Source: Bacillota bacterium (GTDB lineage: Bacteria > Bacillota > Clostridia > Acetivibrionales > DSM-1351). Taken from it: DNA of 11,460 nucleotides. A model generated the notes under the pieces. That model was given only the letters and a program-made list of their open reading frames with translations. It made no database searches and was not told the origin of the DNA. This document shows positions 1 through 6,112 of the stretch, one piece after another; position 1 is the first letter of the stretch; the number at the start of each line of letters is the position of its first letter. The position numbers were made by a program, and so were the translations under genes. The DNA lies in NCBI GenBank assembly GCA_023392075.1, contig JAEVZU010000126.1, positions 1 to 11,460 on the forward strand, read 5' to 3'.

Positions 1-558
1 ATAAATATATTAAAGGCTAACCTCATATCAATTGCTGCCTTTTTACTTAAGTTATTGTTTTCTGTTGCTGCCGCAGGTCTGCTTTTTGCCTGCACAAGCT
101 TTAAAATGTACATTCCTCCCGAATATGTCCCGGAGGAACTTATAGATTTATCTTTTTACTTTAAGCTGCTGCTTGCAGCTTTTACAAAAAATGTCCGGGG
201 GCGGGAATATTATACGGATTTAACAGGGAGTATCACAGAAAGTGCGGCTTTATTGACACAAATACCGCCGGTATTGGCTCTGCTTGCAGGATTACTGCTG
301 ATATATGCAGGAACAGCCGCTTTAAGCTCCCGGTGGTATGAACTGTCAAAGGCGGTTCGTATATCAGGTGTATCCATTCTGATTTCTTTACTGATTTTTG
401 CTGCCGCCTCAGACAGACTTGGTTTGCCGCTGACACTTCATACCGGGCAAATTGCGGTGGTATGGGTGTTTATTAATATATGTGTTTGGTTCAGATTTTA
501 TAAATATGAAAGGATAAAATGGGAAAATGATAAAAGAAAAAGACTTGAGGCACAATAG
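1..558 (+). CDS. integral membrane protein, 3' end only
   Basis: The frame is open from the first base of the window, so this is the C-terminal 185 residues of a gene that begins upstream; the TTG at 55 need not be a start. The visible part has about four hydrophobic segments (roughly residues 8-30, 89-110, 119-138 and 146-166 counted from base 1). A polar loop of about 55 residues follows the first, and the tail is short and strongly basic (FRFYKYERIKWENDKRKR), which suggests a cytoplasmic C-terminus. I do not recognise the family. It ends in TAG inside the next gene, overlapping it by 32 bp, so the two are probably one operon and translationally coupled. Because the next product has a solute-binding domain, a transporter membrane component is possible, but I see no permease signature that proves it. 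Confidence 0.8.
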   Translation: MNILKANLISIAAFLLKLLFSVAAAGLLFACTSFKMYIPPEYVPEELIDLSFYFKLLLAAFTKNVRGREYYTDLTGSITESAALLTQIPPVLALLAGLLLIYAGTAALSSRWYELSKAVRISGVSILISLLIFAAASDRLGLPLTLHTGQIAVVWVFINICVWFRFYKYERIKWENDKRKRLEAQ

Positions 559-2815
559 CATAAGCGTCAGGAAGCTTTTTAAAAAGGTGCTTGGAATTTT
601 TACAATCATGGCTGTTGCAGCAGCCTTGTCAGCATGTCAGGGAGGAGAGAAGAAAGTTTCGGCTGAAAACACCGATACATCAGAAAAAATAATGCTTTAT
701 GATGAAAAGGAAATAGGGGTACAGGCGGGATTAAAAATCCCGAGAGCCTTTCGCGTTAATTCCAAGAATCTCCCGGTGTTTTTTGATAACGAAGAAAATA
801 AAGGCAGATTTATTACCCTTGATTCCGAGGGTAAAGTGCAGGGAGAAATAAAATGTGCTTTAAAAGGCCAAATGGTAGCTTTTGATCTGGATGCAAACGA
901 TAACATTTTTGCAGTAATTACTGAGTATAATCAGAAGGGAACATTACAAAAAGTCTGTGAAATTGATTCCGAAGGAAAAGTTAAAAATGAATATGAGCTT
1001 GGAAAGCTCGATTTCAAAAATCAAAAGGAGATGCAATCCATAGCTAACGATATCTCTGTTGCGGCAAACGGTAAGATATATATTTCAACTCTCAATGGAA
1101 TTTATGTTCTGGACAGCTCGGGAAAACTGGATAAAAAAATCGGTAAGGACAGTTACAGGGGGATTGCTACTGATTCGGATTCAAATATACTTACACTGTC
1201 TTATTTGGAGGGTAAATATTCCCTGTTAAAGCTGGATGGCAGCAACGGTGATAAGCTGTGGGTTAACTCGGAGCTTGAAAGGCCGGAAGCGTCAAATAGA
1301 GATTCCTCAAAAGTCAGGTATGATTCTGTAAAAAAAATTATTTATGTACAGGATTCCTACGGCATAGACAGCTTTAACAATGCCGGAAAAAAGCTGGAGC
1401 GGCTGCTGAATTTCAAAAATTATACCCTTTTATACAGCGGCTATTCTCCCGAGGATTTTTACATCGATCAAAGCGGATATTCATATGTTTTGACAAAATA
1501 TGAGGGCAAATATGAAGTATTCAGGTACGATTTAAAATCGGAAAAGCATGAGGGAAAGCAAAGGAAGGCTGTGACCGTGGCAGTGCCGTATCCGGAAAGA
1601 TGGCTGGAAATGGCGGCCCTTAAGTTCCAGAAGGTAAATCCTGATTTCAGGATTGAGATAAAAAAGTATGAAGAGCGGGCCGATGAGAACAATAATTACG
1701 ATAAATACGTAAAGGCTTTAAATACCGAGCTTCTAACGGGAGAAGGACCGGATATAATCAGAACGGATGCATTGTCATATGAGAAGTATGCGGATAAAAA
1801 CCTGCTTGCGGATATAGGCAAAATGATAGAGGCTGATAAGGTATTTGATAGGAGCAGCTATTTTACAAACATTTTTGATGCAGTTAAATACAGGGACAAA
1901 TTGTATGCACTGCCGGCAAGCGTTAAATTCTGGGTACTGAGCGCAGATAAAAGCATTCTTGAAAAGGAAGGTCTGAATATTGATGATCTGAGCTGGACCT
2001 GGGAGGATTTCAACAGAATAGGCCAAGGGCTTTCAAAGGACAGAAAAATGTTTGTGAGTATGCCTATGATCAGTTTGATGAATTACATGATGAAGGGCAA
2101 TATAGGTAATTTTCTGAATGAGACCGAGAAAAAAGCAGCCTTCGATTCTTCTGAATTTGAAAATCTGCTTAACATGGCAAAAAGGTATGGCGATGGCAAG
2201 GTTCCGGCAAACGAGGCGGTCGCTAATGCAAATTTTAACGATGTAGAGGCTGTTCAAAAAGGCTCTGTAATATTTAACCCGGTGGATATTAGGGATTATA
2301 TCGGTTACGCATTTATAAAAAGCATGTATAAGGAACAGGCCAGACTTCTGGAATTTCCGGCAGTGGGAAAACATAAGGGAAAGGTATTCGATTCAACTGC
2401 CATTTTTTCCATAAATAATAATTCCAAGAACAAGGAAGCGGCCTGGGAGTTCCTGAAGTTCATACTTTCTGATGAAATACAGGCCGACAACCTGGGCGGT
2501 TTCCCTGTTAACAGAAGGGCACTGGAAAAAACAGCACAAAATGCAATGGATGCTACAAAAAATGGCGGTATGAGCTTCGGAGTATCAAGCAAGGATAATG
2601 GGGCCCCTATTATGTTCGAGGCAAAAGAGCTGAAACGGGAGGATATTGACTACATAAATTCCTTTATTGAGCGAATGGGCTCATATAACAGTGACAATTC
2701 AGGAGTGAACACAATAATTGAGACAGAGGCCCTGCCGTTTTTTTCAGGGCAAAAAACCGCTGAAGAGGCGGCCGGGTTAATTCAGCAAAAAGTAAATATT
2801 TATCTGGGTGAATAG
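527..2815 (+). CDS. lipoprotein: beta-propeller-like region fused to ABC-type solute-binding domain
   Basis: A 762-residue predicted surface lipoprotein. The N-terminus has a basic stretch (RKLFKK, 15-20), a hydrophobic core and a lipobox LSAC with the lipidated cysteine at 37, which supports the ATG at 527. Residues about 55-345 look like a propeller: repeated short strands ending in an acidic turn, such as ITLDSEGKVQGEI near 96, CEIDSEGKVKNEY near 144 and YVLDSSGKLDKKI near 193, alternating with NIFAV, KIYIST, NILTL and IIYVQ strands. Residues about 347-760 match extracellular solute-binding proteins of family 1: an opening VTVAVPYPERWLEMAALKFQKVNP, GEGPDII near 406, a LYALPASVKFWVLSADKSIL hinge near 459, then WTWEDFNRIGQGL. 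Ordinary binding proteins are about 400-450 residues, so the propeller is an addition. It overlaps the upstream membrane-protein gene and no permease follows. Ligand unknown; a sensor or adaptor role is as likely as import. Confidence 0.85.
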   Translation: MIKEKDLRHNSISVRKLFKKVLGIFTIMAVAAALSACQGGEKKVSAENTDTSEKIMLYDEKEIGVQAGLKIPRAFRVNSKNLPVFFDNEENKGRFITLDSEGKVQGEIKCALKGQMVAFDLDANDNIFAVITEYNQKGTLQKVCEIDSEGKVKNEYELGKLDFKNQKEMQSIANDISVAANGKIYISTLNGIYVLDSSGKLDKKIGKDSYRGIATDSDSNILTLSYLEGKYSLLKLDGSNGDKLWVNSELERPEASNRDSSKVRYDSVKKIIYVQDSYGIDSFNNAGKKLERLLNFKNYTLLYSGYSPEDFYIDQSGYSYVLTKYEGKYEVFRYDLKSEKHEGKQRKAVTVAVPYPERWLEMAALKFQKVNPDFRIEIKKYEERADENNNYDKYVKALNTELLTGEGPDIIRTDALSYEKYADKNLLADIGKMIEADKVFDRSSYFTNIFDAVKYRDKLYALPASVKFWVLSADKSILEKEGLNIDDLSWTWEDFNRIGQGLSKDRKMFVSMPMISLMNYMMKGNIGNFLNETEKKAAFDSSEFENLLNMAKRYGDGKVPANEAVANANFNDVEAVQKGSVIFNPVDIRDYIGYAFIKSMYKEQARLLEFPAVGKHKGKVFDSTAIFSINNNSKNKEAAWEFLKFILSDEIQADNLGGFPVNRRALEKTAQNAMDATKNGGMSFGVSSKDNGAPIMFEAKELKREDIDYINSFIERMGSYNSDNSGVNTIIETEALPFFSGQKTAEEAAGLIQQKVNIYLGE

Positions 2816-2920
2816 AGACAAGTGATACAACAGGTTATACACCACTCTGAGGAGGTTTGATAATACGGCGGAGGCTGTTGTTAAAAGGGCATAAAATATT
2901 TTATTTGCTGCATGTAAAAA

Positions 2921-2954
2921 AGAAAAGACATAACCCTGAGGAAATGTCTTTTCT
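2921..2954. terminator. bidirectional rho-independent terminator
   Basis: A perfect 11-bp inverted repeat, AGAAAAGACAT (2921-2931) and ATGTCTTTTCT (2944-2954), encloses a 12-nt loop. Read on the minus strand it starts 6 nt after the stop of the 50-residue gene and runs straight into TTTTTT, so it is a good terminator there. Read on the plus strand it is followed by only a broken T run, but it is the only hairpin with a U-like tail after the lipoprotein gene that ends at 2815. The stem is AT-rich, which makes it moderate in strength. I see no gene in 2816-2920. Confidence 0.65.
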
Positions 2955-2959
2955 TCTGC

Positions 2960-3112
2960 TTATATGAGACCTGCTTTTTTATTTCCTGTCTTAGCCTTTC
3001 CCTGTATCTCCGGAACCGGTCTGACATCATTCTTTTGAAAATGTTGTGAATGGTTGCTTTCCGTTCCATGAGGTTCTGAAGGATCAGGCCTTCTCATTCC
3101 TTTTTTAGCCAT
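2960..3112 (-). CDS. small basic protein of 50 residues
   Basis: ATG at 3112 follows a strong ribosome binding site, TTAAGGAGAG, with about 6 nt spacing; the frame ends in TAA at 2960 and a terminator follows within 6 nt. The product starts MAKKGMRRPDPSEPHG, has a polar middle rich in His, Gln and Asn, and ends with VPEIQGKAKTGNKKAGLI. It has no hydrophobic segment and no cysteine, and is highly basic and probably disordered. I recall small clostridial proteins with the same start (KKGM.RP) and the same VPEIQGKAK ending, but cannot check that here. A promoter candidate sits at 3158-3186. A nucleic-acid or spore-associated role would suit the composition but is not shown. A longer frame on the same strand (2881-3069) overlaps it in another phase and lacks a ribosome binding site. 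Confidence is for the gene, not a function. Confidence 0.7.
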   Translation of the reverse strand: MAKKGMRRPDPSEPHGTESNHSQHFQKNDVRPVPEIQGKAKTGNKKAGLI

Positions 3113-3157
3113 GTTTTTCTCTCCTTAAGTGCTTTGCAAATATCAGATGGGGATGTT

Positions 3158-3186
3158 AAAATAACACCTCACAGTTATTTTTTCAA
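3158..3186 (-). promoter_or_regulatory. promoter candidate for the 50-residue gene, with inverted repeat over the -10
   Basis: On the minus strand, TTGAAA (3186-3181) lies 17 bp from TATTTT (3163-3158), giving a usable sigma-A style promoter with a 5' leader of about 40 nt before the ATG at 3112. An 8-bp inverted repeat, AAAATAAC (3158-3165) and GTTATTTT (3174-3181), with an 8-nt loop covers the -10 and most of the spacer. It could be an operator, or a weak terminator for the fossil gene upstream. Confidence 0.4.
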
Positions 3187-3206
3187 TTTTTATGAAAATA
3201 TATTCC

Positions 3207-3398
3207 TTAGGAGATTTTAAATTCATCTATTGAAAGTTCAACCGGGATACGGCCGGATTTAATGCTGCCGGCTAGATTTCTGGCGTAATCCGCCTGCTCT
3301 GAGATCTCAATTTGACCAAGTGATATCCTGCAGGTTTCTCCGGTAATCTGTTGTGCAACAACAGGAGCTGTCAAAAGTTTATCATCCAGAGTTTTCAA
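3207..3398 (-). pseudogene. fragment of a SecD P1-type domain
   Basis: A 63-codon minus-strand frame whose product matches, from memory, the end of the SecD first periplasmic domain: LDDKLLTAPVV corresponds to SecD's LDGKVISAPVV, and ISEQADYARNLAGSIKSGRIPVEL to SecD's pattern of EA..LA..L.SGALPV.L. The membrane part that should follow (VGPxLG and six membrane segments) is absent, since a TAA ends the frame at 3207. The only start is a TTG at 3398 with no ribosome binding site and a stop codon three codons upstream. In another phase just upstream (to about 3426) the minus strand reads EGQAEKLKSF, which resembles the SecD segment EGAKKFAEL that should precede it, so a frameshift or small deletion is likely. 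Upstream of that lies the MerR promoter. Codon use still looks coding. It may instead derive from a stand-alone P1-head protein rather than full SecD. Confidence 0.5.
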
Positions 3399-3417
3399 AT
3401 GATTTTAATTTTTCTGC

Positions 3418-3448
3418 TTGACCTTCTCAATATGGTAAGGTGTAGTAT
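3418..3448 (+). promoter_or_regulatory. MerR-type autoregulated promoter with 19-bp spacer
   Basis: TTGACC (3418-3423) and TAGTAT (3443-3448) are separated by 19 bp, the over-long spacer typical of promoters that MerR-family proteins untwist. The spacer holds an imperfect dyad centred at 3431 with arms ACCTT (3421-3425) and AAGGT (3437-3441), the same arms found in many MerR-family operators. A perfect palindrome GAACCGGTTC (3455-3464) lies at the expected transcription start. The MerR gene's own ATG is at 3491 behind AAAAGGAG, so this is most simply an autoregulatory site. Confidence 0.75.
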
Positions 3449-3490
3449 ATAAGAGAACCGGTTCAAGCCATATTTCAAAAGGAGAAAAAC

Positions 3491-4288
3491 ATGTTTACCA
3501 TTGGCGAGTTTTCACGATTAAGCCATGTATCTTCACGTATGCTGCGGCATTATGATGCCATCGGACTGCTGCGCCCGGCACACACAGGTGCTGAAAACGG
3601 GTATCGGTATTATGATCCTACTCAGCTGCCCATGCTTTTACAGATTGAAAATCTTAAAAGCTATGGTTTCACACTGGCGCAGGTTGCTGAACTGCTTACA
3701 CTGCCCCAGGAGGAACTGGTACGGCGCATTCACCGCAGGAGGCTCAAAGCTTATGAGGAATTGCACGACTTCAGGAAAACCTTACGCAGGATGGAGGATG
3801 AAATTATTAAAATGGAGGGCAAGAGCATGGTTCAGGACAAATATCACGTTATAGTAATGAATACACCGCCCCAGAGTGTATTTGGAATTCGAAGAAAGGT
3901 CAGTATTGCCGGGGTTCATGATTTATTTCAGGAGCTCCATGAGGAAATGGGGAAAAGAGGGCTTGCAAGGGCAGGGGCAACTCAGCTCATATATCTGGGA
4001 GAAGAGTTTTCCTATGAAAATATGGAGGTTGAGGCACAGGTTCAAGTATCCGGAGAACATCCCGATATACGAAAATTTCCTTCGCAGCTTTGTGTGGCTA
4101 CAACCCACATAGGACCGTATGAAAGGGTGAAGGAGGCCTACGATGCAATTTGCAGCTGGCTTTCGGAACATCCCGAATACAAGGTGGCAGGCCCGGGGAT
4201 CGAAAGGTATATAAAGGATGAGAAAAGTGTGTCGGACCCCGAAGAGCTGGAAACAGGTGTGCTTTTTCCTGTTGAAAAGATAGAATAA
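3491..4288 (+). CDS. MerR-family regulator with GyrI-like effector-binding domain
   Basis: A 265-residue one-component transcription activator of the BmrR type. Residues 2-70 are the winged helix-turn-helix (MFTIGEFSRLSHVSSRMLRHYD, then GLLRPA, NGYRYYD, and an LKSYGFTLAQVAELL helix). Residues 75-112 form the charged dimerisation helix, and 118-264 a GyrI/AraC effector-binding domain (YHVIVMNTPPQSVFGI, HIGPYERV near 206, PGIERYI near 225, GVLFPVEK at the end). Such domains bind hydrophobic or cationic drugs. The start is set by AAAAGGAG 6 nt upstream. No efflux pump is adjacent; its own promoter is the only target visible. Arginine codons differ along the gene: in the first 110 codons 9 of 13 are CGN, while the second half mostly uses AGA/AGG like the neighbours, hinting at transfer or a domain mosaic. 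Confidence 0.93.
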   Translation: MFTIGEFSRLSHVSSRMLRHYDAIGLLRPAHTGAENGYRYYDPTQLPMLLQIENLKSYGFTLAQVAELLTLPQEELVRRIHRRRLKAYEELHDFRKTLRRMEDEIIKMEGKSMVQDKYHVIVMNTPPQSVFGIRRKVSIAGVHDLFQELHEEMGKRGLARAGATQLIYLGEEFSYENMEVEAQVQVSGEHPDIRKFPSQLCVATTHIGPYERVKEAYDAICSWLSEHPEYKVAGPGIERYIKDEKSVSDPEELETGVLFPVEKIE

Positions 4289-4321
4289 AAAAGCTGCTGG
4301 TTTTAAATGTGAGATAAATTA

Positions 4322-4389
4322 AAAGTACAGGCCTGAAATTGTAGGTGAAACACTTGTGATGAGCCGTACAAATTCCGGGCCTGTATTTT
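4322..4389. terminator. bidirectional terminator between converging genes
   Basis: A long interrupted hairpin. The outer arms AAAGTACAGGCC (4322-4333) and GGCCTGTATTTT (4378-4389) pair over 12 positions with one G-U, and partial pairing continues inward (TGAAATTGTA against TACAAATTCC). It lies between the MerR gene (+, ends 4288) and the DUF4956 gene (-, ends 4449), and each strand has a short T-rich exit, TATTTTA on plus and ACTTTTAATTT on minus. The rest of 4289-4448 shows no gene. Confidence 0.6.
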
Positions 4390-4448
4390 ATGAGCAACAA
4401 ATATTGAAGTTAATACGGAAGTACTGTTACAACAGGAAAGTAAGTTTT

Positions 4449-5141
4449 TTAAACTGCCACCCTGTCTTCATATTCCTTCAGTGTAAGTGATATATTCAGG
4501 TTGCCATTCCTGCATCTCAATTCATCTATGAATTGCTTCTGTTCATTTGCCGATTTCATATTGATTATATATACTATTTCAAAAATCGTACCGAAATCTG
4601 TGGTTTTAACACGTTTCATATTCCAGGAGGTGGTATAATGTTCCAGAATATCATCAAACAGACCCTGAAAGTTCAGATCTTCCGGTATTGTAATTTTGAG
4701 CAGCATACAGGCACTTCCCGGATTGCCGAATTTAAAATTATGAAGCAGAGCCATCACTAAACAAAGCACGATTACAAATATTCCCCCGTATGCGAGATAG
4801 CCCATTCCGCAGGCTAAGCCCACTGCCATGGAGAAAAAAACATAGGCTATATCCTTGGGGTCTCCGGGGGCGCTTCTGAACCTGATCAAGCTGAAGGCGC
4901 CGGCCAGACTGAAGGCTCTGGCAACATTATTGCCTATAAGCATTATAATTATCGATATTATGGCAGGAAGCATTATCAATGTGATGGTAAACCCTGCGGA
5001 GTAACCTTCCCGCTTGTGAGTTCCTATATAGGCAAGACTTACAATTAATCCCAGTATAAGCGCCGCTCCCAGTGCCGTTAGCACACCGGGAAGTGTAAGG
5101 GTATCACCCGAAGCCGAAGCAGTAAAAATCGAATCCAACAT
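4449..5141 (-). CDS. DUF4956 membrane protein, partner of VTC-domain enzyme
   Basis: A 230-residue membrane protein. About four membrane segments (near 18-40, 50-70, 98-116 and 119-135) are followed by an 85-residue soluble C-terminal domain, probably cytoplasmic and of alternating strands and helices. The family hallmark is clear at about 80-112: AGAFSLIRFRSAPGDPKDI followed by AYVFFSMAVGLACG, a conserved basic and acidic loop between membrane helices. ATG at 5141 follows AAAGGAG. The gene starts 32 nt after the VTC-domain gene, so the two are cotranscribed. DUF4956 proteins are repeatedly encoded beside bacterial VTC-domain proteins, which suggests that the membrane protein anchors the polymerase or carries its product. 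That role is inference; I know of no proven activity for DUF4956. Confidence 0.9.
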   Translation of the reverse strand: MLDSIFTASASGDTLTLPGVLTALGAALILGLIVSLAYIGTHKREGYSAGFTITLIMLPAIISIIIMLIGNNVARAFSLAGAFSLIRFRSAPGDPKDIAYVFFSMAVGLACGMGYLAYGGIFVIVLCLVMALLHNFKFGNPGSACMLLKITIPEDLNFQGLFDDILEHYTTSWNMKRVKTTDFGTIFEIVYIINMKSANEQKQFIDELRCRNGNLNISLTLKEYEDRVAV

Positions 5142-5173
5142 TTATCTCTCTCTCCTTTACTTCTATAAAAGAT

Positions 5174-5929
5174 TTACTTGATAGCCGGCAGCATTTGCAA
5201 ACTGATGTCTGACACCATTTGCTTGTAGTATCGCTGGTATTCAGTGCCGTACTTTGAAAAACTGGTTTTATATATTTTCAGTTCCGACAAAAGCCGGGCC
5301 AGCCAGATGGGAACAGCCCTGGATATTTTAACTTCCATGAGGTATTGCCCGTCATCCAGCAATTGTTCTCCGAAGCAGCCTTTTTCCAGATTCAGTTCTT
5401 TTCTCCTTGTAATAATGTTACTGTCAAAGGTTATTCTGAATTCCTTGTCATTTTTGCCGAAAAAGGCCATTCTGTTATAGCTGATATAGGCTGCAGGATA
5501 TACTTTGTTTTTACTTAGGAAGAACTCCAATTCATTGATAACCTGTGCACCTATATAGTTTTTAGCCGCAGGTTTACTGCCTGCCTCCATGAATTGATAG
5601 GCCTCCCGCAAGGTCATAGCTGCTCTTCTTTTGTAAACTACACCTGCAGTTTTCTTTTTGAGTTCCAGGTATACCCTTGAATCCAGTGAGGTAGAGGGGG
5701 TATAGCATCTTAAGCGTAATTTTTCCTTGTATTGGGGCTTTGAAAGAGATGTCCGGATCAAATTACTGTCGAGTGTATCATAATAAATATTATAGATACT
5801 ATAATTTCGACAGCCTTTGCAATATTCATCCGGATTCATATATTCCGATATTTTTGGTAAGAGCGCGTTAAATTGTTCACTGGATAAAATAAATTTCATT
5901 TCATACCGTTTAAAAGTAGAAATCGCCAT
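5174..5929 (-). CDS. VTC-domain protein, polyphosphate-polymerase-like
   Basis: A 251-residue soluble protein of the triphosphate tunnel metalloenzyme fold, related to the catalytic domain of yeast Vtc4, which makes polyphosphate from ATP. Visible family signatures in order are KRYEMKF (7-13), YYDT (49-52), LRLRCY (71-76), YLELKKK (87-93), YKRR (99-102), YISYNRMAF (148-156), RITFDSNI (165-172), LMEVKI (197-202) and FSKYGTEYQRY (224-234). The tunnel residues expected from Vtc4 therefore have plausible counterparts: Lys12, Arg72/Arg74, Lys91-93, Arg153, Glu199 and Ser225-Lys226. No key position is obviously lost. It has no membrane segment and no SPX domain, so it probably works in the cytoplasm at the membrane through the DUF4956 partner. 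ATG at 5929 is preceded by AGGAGG with 6 nt spacing. Whether the product is polyphosphate is not shown by sequence. Confidence 0.9.
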   Translation of the reverse strand: MAISTFKRYEMKFILSSEQFNALLPKISEYMNPDEYCKGCRNYSIYNIYYDTLDSNLIRTSLSKPQYKEKLRLRCYTPSTSLDSRVYLELKKKTAGVVYKRRAAMTLREAYQFMEAGSKPAAKNYIGAQVINELEFFLSKNKVYPAAYISYNRMAFFGKNDKEFRITFDSNIITRRKELNLEKGCFGEQLLDDGQYLMEVKISRAVPIWLARLLSELKIYKTSFSKYGTEYQRYYKQMVSDISLQMLPAIK

Positions 5930-5978
5930 AATAAACCTCCTGTTCTGATGTAATAATTAAATTGTCATTCCTGGATAT

Positions 5979-6006
5979 ATTTTACCATATTTTTACAATA
6001 AATTAA
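5979..6006 (-). promoter_or_regulatory. promoter candidate for the VTC-DUF4956 pair
   Basis: On the minus strand an extended -10, TGG followed by TAAAAT (TAAAAT at 5984-5979), lies 16 bp from a weak -35 TTAATT (6006-6001). The start would fall about 40 nt before the ATG at 5929. The DNA is very AT-rich, so chance matches are common. Confidence 0.35.
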
Positions 6007-6020
6007 TACTAATTTAACAA

Positions 6021-6054
6021 AAATTTGATATTATAAAAAATAAATATTAAATTT
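6021..6054. repeat. AT-rich inverted repeat between lipoprotein and VTC genes
   Basis: AAATTTGATATT (6021-6032) and AATATTAAATTT (6043-6054) are inverted copies with one mismatch and a 10-nt loop. It sits upstream of the VTC promoter candidate and downstream of the beta-helix lipoprotein gene. There is no GC-rich stem and no T tail, so it is a poor terminator on either strand; an operator is possible. I found no better terminator between the two genes, so some read-through from 6113 into the VTC gene may occur. Confidence 0.4.
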
Positions 6055-6112
6055 AATGTGTTATGAAGATATAACTGAGAAATATTTTTTTAAGTGAAAA
6101 GTAGATGCCTGC

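Noticed and set aside
2827..2881. Inverted repeat ACAACAG/CTGTTGT and a GAGGAGG-TTG in the space after the solute-binding lipoprotein gene
   Set aside because: Only 7 bp with a 41-nt loop, so not a terminator; the TTG sits too close to the purine stretch and opens only a short frame through the next hairpin.
2881..3069. Minus-strand 62-codon frame, very basic
   Set aside because: It has no ribosome binding site, runs through the terminator hairpin and overlaps, in another phase, the 50-codon gene that has proper signals.
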